Assembly: GCA_024742765.1 (NCBI GenBank)
Contig: JANSXT010000015.1
Coordinates: forward strand, 62,001-126,000
From: Phyllobacteriaceae bacterium
GTDB lineage: Bacteria > Pseudomonadota > Alphaproteobacteria > Rhizobiales > Rhizobiaceae
Reading direction: 5' to 3'
Length of the DNA: 64,000 nt
Shown: one piece after another, positions 1-10,960 of the stretch
Numbering within the stretch: position 1 is the stretch's first letter
How the letters are laid out: every line of letters begins with the position of its first letter
Program-made: the position numbers and the translations under genes
Notes under the pieces: model-generated
Databases searched by the model: none
Seen by the model: the letters and a program-made list of their open reading frames with translations, nothing else
What the model was told of the DNA's origin: nothing

Positions 1-21
1 AGGCGGTGTTGGGCGAATAGC

Positions 22-1179
22 TCATTCGGCCGCCTGCATCGCACCGCTGGCGGAAAAGCGCACTTGGCCGAACCGCGTCTCCGGCCGCCGCCGCGTCAGC
101 GCAAGCACGAAGCCGGCCGTGATTGCCACCGCCAGCATGGACGAGCCGCCATAGGAGACGAACGGCAGCGTCATGCCCTTGGCCGGCAGCAATTGCAGAT
201 TGACCATGATGTTGATCATCGATTGCAGCCCGATCAGCGTGACAAGACCGGCCACGGCCAGGCGCCGGAAATGGTCTTCCTCGCGGAACGAGCGCATCAG
301 CCCGCGCAGCACGATCAGCGCGAACAGCCCCACCAGCACCATGCACAAAAGGATGCCGAACTCCTCGGCCAGGACAGCGAAGACGAAGTCGGCGTGGCTG
401 TCCGGCAAGACACGCTTGATGGTGCCCTCGCCCGGTCCCTGGCCCAGCCAGCCCCCGCGCACGATCGCCTCGCGCCCGGTGTCGACCTGGAACGTGTCGC
501 CCGCGCCGGACACGAACCCGTCGATCCGCTTGGCCACATGCGGCAGCGTCAGATAGGCCGCGCCAAGGCCGAGCACGCCGACGCCGCCCAGGACGACGAT
601 CCAAAGCCAGCTCATGCCCGCCATGAAGAACATGGCGCCCCATGTGGCGGCGACCAGCACGGTCTGGCCCAGATCCGGTTGCGCGACCAGAAGCGCTGCG
701 ATCGCCGCGAACAGAACGCCGGCCAGAAGGTTGCCGGGTATGTCGGGGCGCCGCAAATGCTCCGAAAACAGCCATGCGCAGATGATCACGAAGGCCGGCT
801 TCATGAATTCAGACGGCTGTATGGAGAGGCCGGCGATGCGCATCCAGCGCCGCGAGCCCTTCACCTCAAAGCCGAAGAACAAAGTCGCCACCATCAATGC
901 CATTGCCCCCAGCAGCACGACCAGCGCGACGCGGCGTACCTGCCGGTCGTCGAGAAAGGACACGCCGATCATCATCGCGATCGAGGGAATGATGAACAGC
1001 GCATGGCGCTCGACGAAATGGAACGGGTCGAGCCCGATGCGCTGGGCGACGTCCGGGCTGGCCGAAAACGACAGGAAAATGCCGAACGCAATCAGCGCGA
1101 AAAACGAAAACAGGAACCAGCGGTCCACCGTGCGCCACCATTCGGTGACCGGCCGTCTGTCGCTGCGTCGGTGCATCAT
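22..1179 (-). CDS. ftsW: Peptidoglycan glycosyltransferase FtsW (SEDS family)
   Basis: This 385-residue polytopic protein polymerises lipid II into septal glycan strands together with FtsI at the divisome in the inner membrane. About ten hydrophobic segments are visible. SEDS-family signatures are present: GSRRW followed by SIQPSE near residues 108-124, AQPDLGQT near 165, LAEEFG in the large periplasmic part, and PFVSYGGSS near 339-347. Length is normal for the family. The start overlaps the murD stop by four bases (ATGA), so the two are probably translationally coupled. It is the last complete dcw gene here; murG would be expected next, beyond the left edge. RodA is the paralogue to exclude, and the dcw context argues for FtsW. 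Confidence 0.96.
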   Translation of the reverse strand: MMHRRSDRRPVTEWWRTVDRWFLFSFFALIAFGIFLSFSASPDVAQRIGLDPFHFVERHALFIIPSIAMMIGVSFLDDRQVRRVALVVLLGAMALMVATLFFGFEVKGSRRWMRIAGLSIQPSEFMKPAFVIICAWLFSEHLRRPDIPGNLLAGVLFAAIAALLVAQPDLGQTVLVAATWGAMFFMAGMSWLWIVVLGGVGVLGLGAAYLTLPHVAKRIDGFVSGAGDTFQVDTGREAIVRGGWLGQGPGEGTIKRVLPDSHADFVFAVLAEEFGILLCMVLVGLFALIVLRGLMRSFREEDHFRRLAVAGLVTLIGLQSMINIMVNLQLLPAKGMTLPFVSYGGSSMLAVAITAGFVLALTRRRPETRFGQVRFSASGAMQAAE

Positions 1180-2528
1180 TGCCCTCCCTGTGCGGCGCGT
1201 GCCGGCGCGGCGTCGGTTTCAAGTGCGGCAACGGCATCGGTGAACGCCGTGCCGCGCTTTTCGAAATTGGCGAACTGGTCGAAGCTGGCCGCCGCCGGCG
1301 CCAGCAGCACAACCGATTCGGGCGCCCTGCTTTGCGCCGCATCGGCGGCGGCATGGCGCACGGCGACATCGATGGTCGAGGCGATCTCGAACGGCACATG
1401 GCTGCCGAGCGTTGCGGCAAACGCCGGCGCCGCCTCACCGATCAGATAGGCCTTTGCGATCCGGCCGAAGAGCGGCGCAAGCGGCGCGATGCCGCCCTCC
1501 TTGGCCAGGCCGCCGGCGATCCAGTGGATCGCCTCGAAGCTGGCAAGCGACCGCGCCGCCGCATCGGCATTGGTCGCCTTGGAATCGTTGACGAACAGGA
1601 CATGGCCATGCCGCGCGACGATCTGCATCCGGTGCGCCAGCCCGCCGAACGAGGCCATACCGGCCATAATCGCGGTGTCATCCAGTCCGAGCATGCGGCA
1701 GGCATGGAGCGCGGCCAGCGCATTTTGCAGATTGTGGTCGCCGCGCAACGCCGGCGCACCGGACAGATCGACCGCATCGCGATCCGCCGCGACGCTGATC
1801 CGCGTCACGTCCCGCCCGTCCTTCTCCAGAAGGTTGGCGATCGACGCGCACCAGACATCGTCGGTGCCGATGATCGCCTTGTCGGCACGCTTGACGAGCT
1901 GCTTCTTGACCAGCGCGTAGTTTTCCATCGAGCCGTGCCGGTCCAGATGGTCCGGCGACAGGTTGAGAAGGATGCCGATGCCCGGGTTAAGGCCCGGCGC
2001 CAGATCGATCTGGTAGGACGACACCTCAACCACATGGATGCGGGTCGCGGCGGGCGGTTCGAGTTCAAGCACCGGCACGCCGATATTGCCGCCCATCTGC
2101 ACATCGCGGCCCGCCTCGCGCAAGATGTGCGCGATCAGCGCCGTGGTCGTCGATTTGCCGTTCGTGCCGGTGATCGCAACGAATGGCGCACCGGGCGCGA
2201 TCTGGTCGCGCTGCCGGCAGAACAGTTCGATATCGCCAATCACGGGCACGGCGTGGGCCTTGGCCCTGTGAACCGTCCAGTGCGGTTCGGGATGGGTCAG
2301 CGGCACGCCGGGTGCCAGAACCAGCGCATCGAACGCAGACCAGTCGGCGGCCGCAAGATCGCCGGTGGCGATGCCGGCCTCGGCCGCCTTGGCCACCGTC
2401 TCGGGATTGTCGTCCCATGCGGTGACCTTTGCTCCGCCCGCGACCAGCGCCCGCGCCGTCGCCATGCCCGAGCCGCCCAGCCCGAACAGCGCGCAACGCC
2501 GGCCCTGATATGCGGTGACGGGGATCAT
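1176..2528 (-). CDS. murD: UDP-N-acetylmuramoyl-L-alanine--D-glutamate ligase MurD
   Basis: Cytoplasmic ATP-dependent ligase that adds D-Glu to UDP-MurNAc-L-Ala, the second amino-acid step of the peptidoglycan stem peptide. The 450-residue protein has an N-terminal Rossmann-like domain ([10 protein letters not shown] near 14-23), the Mur ligase P-loop GTNGKSTT at 121-128, and the central [11 protein letters not shown] segment. The length is typical. It lies four bases downstream of mraY and its stop overlaps the ftsW start. Position in the cluster and the N-terminal UDP-binding domain separate it from the related MurC, MurE and MurF. Confidence 0.96.
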   Translation of the reverse strand: MIPVTAYQGRRCALFGLGGSGMATARALVAGGAKVTAWDDNPETVAKAAEAGIATGDLAAADWSAFDALVLAPGVPLTHPEPHWTVHRAKAHAVPVIGDIELFCRQRDQIAPGAPFVAITGTNGKSTTTALIAHILREAGRDVQMGGNIGVPVLELEPPAATRIHVVEVSSYQIDLAPGLNPGIGILLNLSPDHLDRHGSMENYALVKKQLVKRADKAIIGTDDVWCASIANLLEKDGRDVTRISVAADRDAVDLSGAPALRGDHNLQNALAALHACRMLGLDDTAIMAGMASFGGLAHRMQIVARHGHVLFVNDSKATNADAAARSLASFEAIHWIAGGLAKEGGIAPLAPLFGRIAKAYLIGEAAPAFAATLGSHVPFEIASTIDVAVRHAAADAAQSRAPESVVLLAPAAASFDQFANFEKRGTAFTDAVAALETDAAPARAAQGGQ

Positions 2529-2532
2529 CGGC

Positions 2533-3615
2533 CTACCTGAGCTTGAGCGTCGACAGGCCGACCAGCGCCAGGATCACGGCGATGATCCAGAAGCGGATCA
2601 CCACCTGGCTTTCGGTCCAGCCGAGCTTTTCGAAATGGTGGTGGATGGGCGCCATCAGGAAGACGCGGCGCCCGGTCATCTTGAAATAGGCGACCTGGAT
2701 GATCACCGACATGGCTTCCAGAACGAACAGCCCGCCAATGATGATCATGACGATCTCATGCTTGGTGGCAACGGCGACCGCGCCGATCAGCCCGCCGAGC
2801 GCCAGCGAACCCGTATCGCCCATGAAGATCGCCGCCGGCGGCGCATTGAACCACAAAAAGCCAAGCCCCGCCCCGATCACCGCGCCCAGAATGACAGCCA
2901 GTTCGCCGGTGCCGGGCACGAAGTGGATCTGCAGATAATCGGCGAAGATCGCATTGCCCGACAGATAGGCGATGACACCGAACGAGGAGGCCGCGATCAT
3001 GATCGGTACGATCGCCAGCCCGTCAAGCCCGTCGGTCAGGTTCACCGCATTGCCCGCCGACACCATCACGAAGGCCGCAAACGGGATGAAGAAGATGCCC
3101 AGATTGATCAGGAAATCCTTGAAGAAGGGAAAGGCCAGCGACGAGGAAAACGGCGTCGCGCCGGCCTGCATGATCACATAGGCGGCCAGCCCCGCGATCA
3201 GGAATTCGATCGCCAGCCGGGCGCGGCCGGAAAACCCCTTGTCGGTCTGCTTGGTGACCTTCAGATAATCATCGTAAAAGCCGATCGCACCGAAGCCGAG
3301 CGTCACCGCGACCACCACCCAGACGTAAGGGTTGGTCAGATTGCCCCACAAAAGCGTCGCGCCGATGATGCCGAACAGCATCATCAGCCCGCCCATCGTC
3401 GGCGTGCCTGCCTTCTTGAAATGGGTCTGCGGCCCGTCGGCGCGGATCGGCTGGCCCTTGCCCTGTCGCAAACGCAGCGCATCGATGATGCGCGGGCCGA
3501 GCAGGAAGACGATGAAGGCGGCGGTCAGAAGCGCCCCGCCCGTGCGGAACGTGATGTAGCGGAACAGATTGAAGAACTGGACCTGATCGGAAAATTGCGT
3601 CAGCCAGTGAAGCAT
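2533..3615 (-). CDS. mraY: Phospho-N-acetylmuramoyl-pentapeptide-transferase MraY
   Basis: Integral membrane enzyme that transfers phospho-MurNAc-pentapeptide from the UDP precursor to undecaprenyl phosphate, making lipid I. The 360-residue protein has about ten membrane helices. It keeps the family's cytoplasmic-loop motifs: FYDDYLK (Asp pair), [24 protein letters not shown] and the HHHFEKLGW loop near the C terminus. The length equals the usual 360 residues. It sits between murF (28 bp upstream) and murD, as in most proteobacterial dcw clusters. Confidence 0.97.
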   Translation of the reverse strand: MLHWLTQFSDQVQFFNLFRYITFRTGGALLTAAFIVFLLGPRIIDALRLRQGKGQPIRADGPQTHFKKAGTPTMGGLMMLFGIIGATLLWGNLTNPYVWVVVAVTLGFGAIGFYDDYLKVTKQTDKGFSGRARLAIEFLIAGLAAYVIMQAGATPFSSSLAFPFFKDFLINLGIFFIPFAAFVMVSAGNAVNLTDGLDGLAIVPIMIAASSFGVIAYLSGNAIFADYLQIHFVPGTGELAVILGAVIGAGLGFLWFNAPPAAIFMGDTGSLALGGLIGAVAVATKHEIVMIIIGGLFVLEAMSVIIQVAYFKMTGRRVFLMAPIHHHFEKLGWTESQVVIRFWIIAVILALVGLSTLKLR

Positions 3616-3643
3616 GTGGTCTGTTCCCTCAGATCCTGCCGGC

Positions 3644-5077
3644 TCAGCCGCGCGGCTTGGCGTTCTCGAACATCGACACCAGCCGCGAAAAGCCGATCCC
3701 GTTGGATGATTTGATCATGACGACATCGCCCGCCGACACGTCGCGCCGCAGCGCCGTGCCAAGCGTGTCGACATCGTCGAAATGGTCGGTGACAGGCCCG
3801 TCCTCGCCGATCGCCCCGGCCAGCGCGCGCATTTCGTCGCCGGCCAGATAGAGCCTGTCGAGGCCGGCCTTGCCAACCGGTTCCGAGAGCTCTTCATGCA
3901 GGCGCGCCGAATGGCTGCCCAGTTCCAGCATGTCGCCCAGAACGGCGATCCGTCGTCCGCCCGATTTGGGTTCGAGCGCCGCCAGCAGTTCAAGCGCTGC
4001 CGCCACCGATGCCGGGTTGGCGTTGTAGCTCTCGTCGATCAGCGTGAAGGGACCGTCGCCAGTCTCGAACATATATTGCCGGCCACGGCCGTCGGGTGCC
4101 TGCAATTCGGCCAGCGCGTGGGCCACGATGGTCATGTCCGCGCCCACCAGATGGCAGGCGGCGAGGACGCCCATCATGTTCTGCACCACATGGCGCCCGG
4201 GAAGGCCCACCTTGAAGGCGACTTCCTCGCCGAACACCCGGGCCGTCACCGTCGAACAGTCGGCGTGATATTTGGCGTTGACCAGCCGCGCATCGGCCTT
4301 CTTGTCGGCGCCATAGCCGATAATCTTGTTGACGCCGGCCTGCCCGGCCAGTTCGGCCAAAAGCTTGAAGCGCTTGTCGTCGCGATTGATCAGCGCGGTG
4401 CCGCCGCGCACGACGCCCGAGAAGATCTCCGCCTTGGCGTGCGCGATGCCGTCGAGGTTCTTGAAATTGCCCAGATGGGCGGCGGCGATCAGCGTGATCA
4501 TGCCGATATGCGGCCGCACCAGCTTGACCAGCGGCGTGATCTCTCCGGCATGGTTCATGCCGATCTCGAAGACGCCATAATCGGTGTCGGCGGGCATCCT
4601 CGCCAATGTCAGCGGCACGCCCCAATGATTGTTGTAGGAGGCGACCGAGGCATGCACCCTGCCGCAGCGGCCGAGCACATGGCGCAGCGCGTCCTTTGTG
4701 GTCGTCTTGCCGGCGGAGCCCGTCACCGCGATGATCTGCGCCTTGGTGCGCGCGCGCGCCGCCCGGCCGAGAAGGCGCAAGCCCTCCAGCACGTCCGGCA
4801 CGACCACCAGCGGCAGCGTCACCCCGCCGAGCGCGGCCAGCTTGCCCTCCTGCACGACAAGGCACGAGGCGCCCGCAGCGACCGCCTTGGAGGCAAAGGC
4901 ATGGCCGTCATGAACATCCCCCTTGATGGCGAAGAACGCGTCGCCCGGCTGGAGCGTCCGCGTGTCGATGGAAATGCCGGTGACCAAGCCCGCCACGCCG
5001 TTCACGGGTCGGCCATCCATCGCGTCCAGCATGTCCTGGCCGGTCCACAGCGGAGCCTGTTCGGTCTCAGCGCTCAT
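3644..5077 (-). CDS. murF: UDP-N-acetylmuramoyl-tripeptide--D-alanyl-D-alanine ligase MurF
   Basis: Cytoplasmic Mur ligase that adds the D-Ala-D-Ala dipeptide to complete the UDP-MurNAc-pentapeptide. It has 477 residues, with an N-terminal domain containing the SIDTR/GDAFFA segment (residues 36-50), the P-loop [10 protein letters not shown] at 120-129, and ESYNANPAS plus [10 protein letters not shown] motifs typical of MurF. Its ATG overlaps the murE stop by four bases, indicating coupling with murE. Nothing unusual is seen. Confidence 0.96.
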   Translation of the reverse strand: MSAETEQAPLWTGQDMLDAMDGRPVNGVAGLVTGISIDTRTLQPGDAFFAIKGDVHDGHAFASKAVAAGASCLVVQEGKLAALGGVTLPLVVVPDVLEGLRLLGRAARARTKAQIIAVTGSAGKTTTKDALRHVLGRCGRVHASVASYNNHWGVPLTLARMPADTDYGVFEIGMNHAGEITPLVKLVRPHIGMITLIAAAHLGNFKNLDGIAHAKAEIFSGVVRGGTALINRDDKRFKLLAELAGQAGVNKIIGYGADKKADARLVNAKYHADCSTVTARVFGEEVAFKVGLPGRHVVQNMMGVLAACHLVGADMTIVAHALAELQAPDGRGRQYMFETGDGPFTLIDESYNANPASVAAALELLAALEPKSGGRRIAVLGDMLELGSHSARLHEELSEPVGKAGLDRLYLAGDEMRALAGAIGEDGPVTDHFDDVDTLGTALRRDVSAGDVVMIKSSNGIGFSRLVSMFENAKPRG

Positions 5078-6525
5078 GCGGCCACCTCGGACAATGCGGC
5101 GCGCGCCTCGTTGTGGTCGGAGAACGGGCGTGTCACGCCACCCGCGGTCTGGCCGGTCTCATGGCCCTTGCCGGCAACAACCAGCGTGTCGCCGGTCGCA
5201 AGCGCGGCCACCGCCGTGCGGATCGCCGCGCGCCGGTCGCCGATCTCGGTGGCGCCGGGCACCGCTTCCATGATCGCCGCGCGGATCGTCGCCGGGTCCT
5301 CCGAGCGCGGATTGTCGTCGGTGACATAGACGAGATCGGCCAGCCGCCCCGCAATCTCGCCCATGATCGGCCGCTTGCCCGGATCGCGGTCGCCGCCACA
5401 TCCGAACACCACGGCCACCTTGCCCGTCGTGAACGGGCGCACCGACAGCAGCACCTGTTCCAGCGCTTCGGGCTTGTGCGCATAATCGACATAGACAACC
5501 GCGCCATTCTTTGCCGTGCCGACAAGATCGAGCCGGCCCGGCGCGCCCTCAAGATGTTCGAGCGCGGCGAACGCGATATCCGGCGCGACACCGGCGGCAA
5601 TCGCCAGCCCCGCCGAGACCAGCGCATTGGCGACCTGGAAATCGCCGGCGAGCGGCAGCACGATGCGGCGCGTCACGCCATCATGGACAAGTTCGAGCAC
5701 CTGCTTGTGGCGCTCATGCTCGACCCTCTTGAGCGCGATGAACGCGCCCTTGCGGCCGACCGTCATGACGTCGCAGCCGGCGTCCTGCGCCGCGCCGATG
5801 GCTCGCTCCGACCAGGCATCGTCGGCGAAGATCACCGCCGGCTTGCCGGGGCCCAGAAGCGTGTCGAAGAGGCGCATCTTGGAGGCGAAATAGTCGTCCA
5901 TGTCGGAATGATAGTCGAGATGATCGCGGCCCAGATTGGTGAAACCGGCAGCGGCGAGTTCGACCCCGTCGAGCCGCCGCTGGTCGAGCCCGTGGCTTGA
6001 GGCTTCCATCGCGGCGTGGGTGATGCCGGCGGCCGACAGGTCGGCGAGGATCTGGTGCAGCCTGACCGGATCGGGCGTCGTCAAGGCGCCCTCGATCGAC
6101 ATGCCCGGCGCGATCACGCCGGTCGTGCCGATGGCGGCAGCCTTCAGGCCCGCACGGGCGAAGATCTGCCGCGTGAAGGCGGCGACCGAGGTCTTGCCCG
6201 CCGTCCCGGTCACCGCGACCATGGTTTCGGGCTGCGGACCGTGCAGCTTCGCCGCGATCAGCGCCAGCGCGCGGCGCGGGTCTTCGGCACGGATCACCGG
6301 CACGTCTGCGGACACTTCGGCATCGAGCCCGCACAGGATGGCCACCGCGCCCTTTGCAGCGGCATCGGCGGCGAAGGCGGCCCCGTCGGTCTTCGAGCCC
6401 GGAACGGCGACGAACAGATCGCCCGCCACAACGCGCCGCGAATCCGCCTTAACGCCAGAAAACCCGCCTTCTGGCAGGGCATCCGGGTCAAGGCCGATCA
6501 GGGCACTCAGGTCGGAGAATCTCAT
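5074..6525 (-). CDS. murE: UDP-N-acetylmuramoyl-tripeptide synthetase MurE (meso-DAP type)
   Basis: Cytoplasmic Mur ligase adding the third stem-peptide residue. The 483-residue protein carries the P-loop TGTAGKTS at 106-113, the substrate-binding LTTPDP segment and the DNPR motif at 404-407. In this family DNPR marks enzymes that select meso-diaminopimelate rather than lysine, which fits a Gram-negative alphaproteobacterium. It is followed by murF with a four-base overlap and preceded by ftsI across a 36-bp gap. Confidence 0.96.
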   Translation of the reverse strand: MRFSDLSALIGLDPDALPEGGFSGVKADSRRVVAGDLFVAVPGSKTDGAAFAADAAAKGAVAILCGLDAEVSADVPVIRAEDPRRALALIAAKLHGPQPETMVAVTGTAGKTSVAAFTRQIFARAGLKAAAIGTTGVIAPGMSIEGALTTPDPVRLHQILADLSAAGITHAAMEASSHGLDQRRLDGVELAAAGFTNLGRDHLDYHSDMDDYFASKMRLFDTLLGPGKPAVIFADDAWSERAIGAAQDAGCDVMTVGRKGAFIALKRVEHERHKQVLELVHDGVTRRIVLPLAGDFQVANALVSAGLAIAAGVAPDIAFAALEHLEGAPGRLDLVGTAKNGAVVYVDYAHKPEALEQVLLSVRPFTTGKVAVVFGCGGDRDPGKRPIMGEIAGRLADLVYVTDDNPRSEDPATIRAAIMEAVPGATEIGDRRAAIRTAVAALATGDTLVVAGKGHETGQTAGGVTRPFSDHNEARAALSEVAA

Positions 6526-6561
6526 AGGCCGTTCCGTCAGAATCGGGCTCCTTGTTAGCGT

Positions 6562-8283
6562 CTAATACGACACAAGCAAGGCGTCGCGGTCCGCCTCGTA
6601 ACGCGGCGTCAGTCCCAGAAGCGGCACGGCGCGGCGGATCACCCGGCCGACGGTCGGCGCCGCGTTGAGGCCGGCGGTGGCGCTTTGCTGGCCGTCCTCG
6701 GGCTTGGGTTCGTCGATGATCACCAGCACCACATATTCCGGATCGTCCATCGGCACGGCGCCAAGGAACGCGTTGAACCGGTGATCGCCCGAATAGCGGC
6801 CATTGACCACCTTTTCGGCCGTCCCCGTCTTGCCGCCGACGAAGAAGCCGTCCACTTCGGCGCGCCGGCCCGACCCGTTTTCAACGTTCAGCCGGAACAG
6901 GTAGCGCATCATCGCGCTGGTCTCGGGCTTGATCACCTGGGCGGCGACCGCGTTCGCCTGCGCCTGCGACCGGGGCAGGAAGCTCGGCGGGATCAGCTTG
7001 CCGCCATTGACGAGCGCGGCGGCGGCAACGGCGGTCTGCAGCGGCGTCGTCGACACGCCATGGCCGAACGAGATGGTGATCGAGTTGAGCTGCTTCCATT
7101 CGGACGGCTCGGTCGGCCGCGCCACTTCGGGAAGCTGCGTGTCCATCCGGTCCAGAAGGCCGAGCCGCGCCAGAAACTCCCGGTGTCCGTCAATGCCCAC
7201 CACCTCGGCCATCTTGGCGGTGGCGATGTTGGACGAATAGATGAAGGTCTCCGGCACCGACAGGATGCGCCGCTTGGCGTGGAAATCATTGATGGTGAAG
7301 CGGCCATAGCGGATCGGCTGGCGCGCATCGAACCGGCTTTGCAGATTGACCCGGCCGCTGTCGAGCGCCATGGCGATGGTGAACGCCTTGAAGGTCGAGC
7401 CCATCTCGAACGTGCCCGCCGACATGCGGTTCAGCCGGTCCTTGTCGAGCGCGTTGAACGGGTTGTTGGGGTCGTAATCAGGCAGCGAGACCATGGCGAC
7501 CACTTCGCCGGTCTTGGCGTTCAGGACGACGCCGCCCGCCGCAATCGCCTGATAGCGCTGCATGGCCTGCACCAGTTCGTCGCGCAGCACATGCTGGACG
7601 CCCGTATCGACGGAAAGCCGTACCGGTTCGAGCGCGTCGGACTGATCGAGCCCCAGCTCCTGCAGCGTGCCAAGCCCCTGATCGTCGACATATTTTTCGA
7701 TGCCCGCCGTGCCGGCATTGTCGACATTGACCAGACCCACAATGTGCGAGGCGGTCGGCCCGCCGGGATAAAAGCGCCGTGTCTCGTTGCGGAAGCCGAT
7801 GCCGGGAATGCCGAGCGCCATCACGTCGGCCTGCTGTCTCGGCGTGATCTCGCGCCGCAGCCAGACAAAGCCGGCGCCCGAGGAGAGTTTGCGGTGCCAG
7901 TCCTTGTAATCGACGTCCGGCAGGACGCTCGAAAGCGCCTCGACCGCCTCGTCGGGATCGATGATCCGGCGCGGCTCGCCATAAAGCGCGGGCACGCGAA
8001 TGTCGGTCGCCATCAGCTTGCCGCGCCGGTCGATCAGATCGGGTCGCGCGGCGAGGATGCGGTCGTTGACGCCGTAATGGCGGGCCTGGTCGAGATCGGT
8101 CAGCCCGTACTGGACCAGCCGTCCGCCGATCACCGCATAGGCGGCGACGAAGCAGGCGATGGCGATGCCGAGCCGGCCGCGCCCCATCCGCAACAGCGCA
8201 TCGCTGCGCCGCAGTGGCGGCCGCGCCGCAGCATTGCCGAAACCGCCAAACCGCAAACGGGGAAGCGTCAGCGCCATTCTCAT
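6562..8283 (-). CDS. ftsI: Septal peptidoglycan transpeptidase FtsI (PBP3)
   Basis: Class B penicillin-binding protein that cross-links septal peptidoglycan in partnership with FtsW. The 573-residue sequence begins with a cationic tail and one membrane anchor (about residues 38-55). A PBP dimerisation region follows, then the transpeptidase domain with the three catalytic motifs: STFK (Ser296-Lys299), SSN (350-352) and KTG (485-487). The catalytic residues are intact. The start overlaps the ftsL stop by four bases. The alternative family member PBP2 (MrdA) is unlikely because of the dcw location. Confidence 0.95.
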   Translation of the reverse strand: MRMALTLPRLRFGGFGNAAARPPLRRSDALLRMGRGRLGIAIACFVAAYAVIGGRLVQYGLTDLDQARHYGVNDRILAARPDLIDRRGKLMATDIRVPALYGEPRRIIDPDEAVEALSSVLPDVDYKDWHRKLSSGAGFVWLRREITPRQQADVMALGIPGIGFRNETRRFYPGGPTASHIVGLVNVDNAGTAGIEKYVDDQGLGTLQELGLDQSDALEPVRLSVDTGVQHVLRDELVQAMQRYQAIAAGGVVLNAKTGEVVAMVSLPDYDPNNPFNALDKDRLNRMSAGTFEMGSTFKAFTIAMALDSGRVNLQSRFDARQPIRYGRFTINDFHAKRRILSVPETFIYSSNIATAKMAEVVGIDGHREFLARLGLLDRMDTQLPEVARPTEPSEWKQLNSITISFGHGVSTTPLQTAVAAAALVNGGKLIPPSFLPRSQAQANAVAAQVIKPETSAMMRYLFRLNVENGSGRRAEVDGFFVGGKTGTAEKVVNGRYSGDHRFNAFLGAVPMDDPEYVVLVIIDEPKPEDGQQSATAGLNAAPTVGRVIRRAVPLLGLTPRYEADRDALLVSY

Positions 8284-8654
8284 TCCTCCCCGCCGATCGA
8301 GCCGGTCGTCAGCGCATCGTCCGGTTCGCCGGCGATGATGTCGCCAACCGCATCGCCCGGATCGAACTGCGGCGGACCGGGCAGGTCGGACGCGGTGATG
8401 AACTGGCTGGCCTCCGGCGTCTCAAGGCCGAGCTCTTCGGAGTAGCGCTCGGCCAGCGCCTGCAGCCGCTGCGGATGGCTCAGATGCGCCCAGTCGGCGC
8501 GCAGCAGGTCGATCGTCTCGTGCTCGAGCGCGATCAGCCGTTCGAGCTTGCGGATTTCGGCCAGCCGCTGTTCAGATTCATGCTTGACCGAATAGGTCCA
8601 GGTGGCGGTCGCGATCACCAGCCCCACGAGCGCGATGTTGACGAGGCGCATCAT
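8280..8654 (-). CDS. ftsL: Cell division protein FtsL-like
   Basis: A 124-residue bitopic protein in the ftsL position between rsmH and ftsI. It has a single N-terminal membrane helix (about 5-22) followed by a heptad-like, leucine-rich stretch (about residues 28-70) suited to a coiled coil, then an acidic, glycine/proline-rich tail. FtsL pairs with FtsB and FtsQ and helps activate FtsWI. Primary sequence is poorly conserved in this family, so the call rests on topology and gene order. It overlaps both neighbours by four bases. Confidence 0.85.
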   Translation of the reverse strand: MMRLVNIALVGLVIATATWTYSVKHESEQRLAEIRKLERLIALEHETIDLLRADWAHLSHPQRLQALAERYSEELGLETPEASQFITASDLPGPPQFDPGDAVGDIIAGEPDDALTTGSIGGEE

Positions 8655-9655
8655 GCCGTTCGCCCTTCCTGTTTGCCGATGGCGGGCGATGGCAGATCCG
8701 GCAGGCCGAAGACCGCCATGTCGGCATCGCGCGCCGGCGCTTCAGTGCGGGTGGCGGCACGCAGCTTGGCCGAACGCGCGCGCGGATTGACCTCGATCTC
8801 CGCCGGCGATGCGGCCACCATCGCCTTGCCCGCGATCTTGAAGGTCAGCGCGCGCGGCGCCGCCATGGGCAGATGGCGCGAGCCGGATGCCTGGCTGGTC
8901 CGGTCTGCGATGAAGCGTTTGACGATACGGTCTTCCAGCGAATGGAAGCTGACGACGACGAGCCGCCCGCCCGGCTTCAGGCAGGTCTCGGCGGCAAAAA
9001 GCGCCCGCGCCAACTCCCGCAACTCGTCATTGACGAAGATGCGCAGGCCCTGGAACGTCCGCGTCGCCGGATGGATCGTGTCCTTGGCTTTGCGCGGCTG
9101 CACCTTTTCGATCAGCGCGGCAAGCTGGCCGGTCGTCTCGAAGGGCGCCCCGTCGCGCGCGCGGACGATGGCATGGGCGATCTTCGGCGCGTTGCGCTCC
9201 TCGCCCAGAATGCCGATGATCCGGATCAGATCCTTGACGCCATAGCTGTTGACGATGTCGCTGGCACTCGGACCCGATTGCGCCATGCGCATGTCCAGCG
9301 GGCCGTCCTGACGGAACGAAAAGCCGCGTCCGGCCTGGTCGAGCTGCATCGACGACACGCCGATGTCGAGCACCAGCCCGTCAAGCGAGCCCGGCGCGGC
9401 ATGATCGGCAATCGTCGAAAACGGCGCCTCGACAAGCCGCAGCCGGCCCTCGCTTTCGTCCGCAAGGTGCCTGCCGGCGGCAATGGCATCGGGATCGCGG
9501 TCGAACGCGATCACATCGGCGCCGGCATCGAGGATCGCGCGCGTGTAGCCGCCCGCGCCGAACGTGCCGTCGGCGACCGTCTCGCCGGGCGCCGGATTGA
9601 GCGCGGCGAGTACCTCGGCCAGCATGACGGGAATGTGCGGCGCCTCGGCGCTCAC
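8651..9655 (-). CDS. rsmH: 16S rRNA (cytosine(1402)-N(4))-methyltransferase RsmH (MraW)
   Basis: S-adenosylmethionine-dependent enzyme that methylates N4 of C1402 in the decoding site of 16S rRNA. The reading frame is open much further upstream, but the homologous N terminus ([10 protein letters not shown]) begins just after a GTG at 9655 that overlaps the mraZ stop as GTGA. That gives a 334-residue protein of normal length. Visible motifs are the SAM-binding [10 protein letters not shown] near residues 29-38, [28 protein letters not shown] and the C-terminal [13 protein letters not shown]. The stop overlaps the ftsL start by four bases. Confidence 0.95.
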   Translation of the reverse strand: MSAEAPHIPVMLAEVLAALNPAPGETVADGTFGAGGYTRAILDAGADVIAFDRDPDAIAAGRHLADESEGRLRLVEAPFSTIADHAAPGSLDGLVLDIGVSSMQLDQAGRGFSFRQDGPLDMRMAQSGPSASDIVNSYGVKDLIRIIGILGEERNAPKIAHAIVRARDGAPFETTGQLAALIEKVQPRKAKDTIHPATRTFQGLRIFVNDELRELARALFAAETCLKPGGRLVVVSFHSLEDRIVKRFIADRTSQASGSRHLPMAAPRALTFKIAGKAMVAASPAEIEVNPRARSAKLRAATRTEAPARDADMAVFGLPDLPSPAIGKQEGRTA

Positions 9656-10107
9656 GGTGATTGCGTCCCGGCCTGCGCCTCGCGCTGCGCCAGAAGCCGC
9701 GCACGCACGGTCTTGCGGTGCTCGGCAAAGCGCTCGGGCGACCACATCTGGAAGAACTGGCCGCGCCCGACGAAATGCACTTCGTCGGCAATGCCCGTAT
9801 GTTCGCGGATGAAGTCGGTGACCGTGATCCGGCCCGTGCCATCCAGCTTCAGGAACGCACCATCCCCGTGACAGTAAAAGGACATGTCGTCGGAGGCGCG
9901 CATGAACGGATCGTCGTCCGCCAGCCGCTGTTCGAACCGCTCCAGAAGGTCCATGCCGCCCGCATCGATCGCCGCCATGTCGATCGATTGCAGCGCGTAC
10001 AAATCCGTCAGCCCCTTGGCCTGCAACACGGAGCGGAAATGCGCCGGGACGGACACCCGCCCCTTCGCATCGATCCGGTTCACCGCATTCGACAGAAACC
10101 GCTCCAC
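9652..10107 (-). CDS. mraZ: Transcriptional regulator MraZ
   Basis: First gene of the dcw cluster; in other bacteria MraZ is a DNA-binding repressor of its own operon and lies in the AbrB/MazE-like swapped-hairpin fold. Two repeats are visible, each with the family core: [14 protein letters not shown] near the N terminus and [15 protein letters not shown] in the second half. No ATG is available. The GTG at 10107 gives a protein starting at the conserved ERFLSN segment (151 residues). GTG codons at 10116 and 10149 are alternatives, so the exact start is uncertain. Candidate binding sites lie upstream at 10343-10377. Confidence 0.93.
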   Translation of the reverse strand: MERFLSNAVNRIDAKGRVSVPAHFRSVLQAKGLTDLYALQSIDMAAIDAGGMDLLERFEQRLADDDPFMRASDDMSFYCHGDGAFLKLDGTGRITVTDFIREHTGIADEVHFVGRGQFFQMWSPERFAEHRKTVRARLLAQREAQAGTQSP

Positions 10108-10342
10108 GCACGACACCCGCTGTTTCCGTCCGGCCACGAGCCCTGCCACGAGCCATTGCCAAACCTGTCCCCTTCACCGCGGATCCCGATCCGCCGGCGG
10201 CCTCGCCGGCCGCTGCAACGGCATCGTCCCGATGCGTCTTTTGTCGTGATGCGCCTGCGCGCTCGCGCACACCCGGAACCGCCGGGCATGGGCCGCATGC
10301 CGCATCACAAAACGCTGAAAGGACGAATACGCCGTCGTTGTT

Positions 10343-10377
10343 TGGGGTAACATGGGCTGGCATGGGCGTCAACGGGA
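10343..10377 (+). promoter_or_regulatory. MraZ-type operator: four 10-bp-spaced TGGG boxes
   Basis: On the plus strand TGGG occurs at 10343, 10353 and 10363, followed by CGGG at 10373, an exact 10-bp period. MraZ of Escherichia coli binds TGGGN repeats separated by 5 nt, the same spacing. The array lies about 235 bp upstream of the chosen mraZ start. It overlaps a possible minus-strand promoter: TTGACG at 10372-10367, 17 bp, then TACCCC at 10449-10444 minus 100 (10349-10344). The promoter is weak and inferred; the repeat spacing is seen directly. Confidence 0.8.
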
Positions 10378-10509
10378 TCACGCGACCCAAGAGGGGTTCA
10401 GCACCGTACAAATGGACGCATCGGCGCAACCGTGCCGTTTATCCACCGTTAACCTTAAGGAATGGTTGAGGGCCGGCCCGTGCCGGCCATACGCTCCGGA
10501 AGGCCCGGA

Positions 10510-10911
10510 AAAATTGCCAGCCGGCCTGTAAGCCGGGTTCTGTGAGCCGCAAGGCGGCCCGGCAGCCATTCATCTGGGACGGCCATCGCTGACCGCCTCA
10601 TGCAACCCACCCGGACGACTGGTGCGGAGCCACCGGGCCGAGGCCCGCGCCGTCCCTATTCGGTCTTGCTCCCGGTGGGGTTTACCCTGCCATGACCGTT
10701 ACCGGCCACGCGGTGGGCTCTTACCCCACCCTTTCACCCTTACCCCGGCAGGCGCGCAAGGCGCAACGCGAGGGCGGTTTGCTTTCTGTGGCACTTTCCC
10801 TGGGGTCGCCCCCGCCGGACGTTATCCGGCACCGTTGCTCCATGGAGCCCGGACTTTCCTCGACGCCCGCCTTTCGGCATTGGAACGCCGCGGCTGCCCG
10901 GCCGACTGGCA
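10510..10911 (-). ncRNA. rnpB: RNase P RNA (M1 RNA, type A)
   Basis: Catalytic RNA of ribonuclease P, which removes 5' leaders from pre-tRNAs. On the minus strand the conserved core GGAAAGTCCGGGCTCC (P4/J3-4 region) lies near 10858-10843. The 5' end GCCAGTCGGCC (from 10910) pairs with the 3' GGCCGGCTGGC (10526-10516) to form helix P1. The 3' portion contains the typical ACAGAACCCGGCTTACAG segment and is followed by a run of five T residues, a likely terminator. Size, about 400 nt, is normal. Ends are approximate. Confidence 0.95.
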
Positions 10912-10947
10912 AGGGCGGTATGTAGTTGAAAGAACGCCGCACCGCAA
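10912..10947 (-). promoter_or_regulatory. Putative sigma-70 promoter of rnpB
   Basis: On the minus strand TTGCGG (10947-10942), a 17-bp spacer and TACATA (10924-10919) lie so that transcription would begin about 8 nt later, close to the first base of P1 at 10910. It fits within the 50-bp gap after the oxidoreductase stop. Assignment is by motif and spacing only. Confidence 0.6.
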
Positions 10948-10960
10948 CGCGCCGGGCCGG

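Noticed and set aside
1-21. Start of murG at the left edge
   Set aside because: No start codon or ribosome-binding site can be fixed in these 21 bases.
8651-10429. Possible mraZ-rsmH fusion (592 codons open)
   Set aside because: The upstream part is out-of-frame mraZ; RsmH homology starts at the GTG at 9655 overlapping the mraZ stop.
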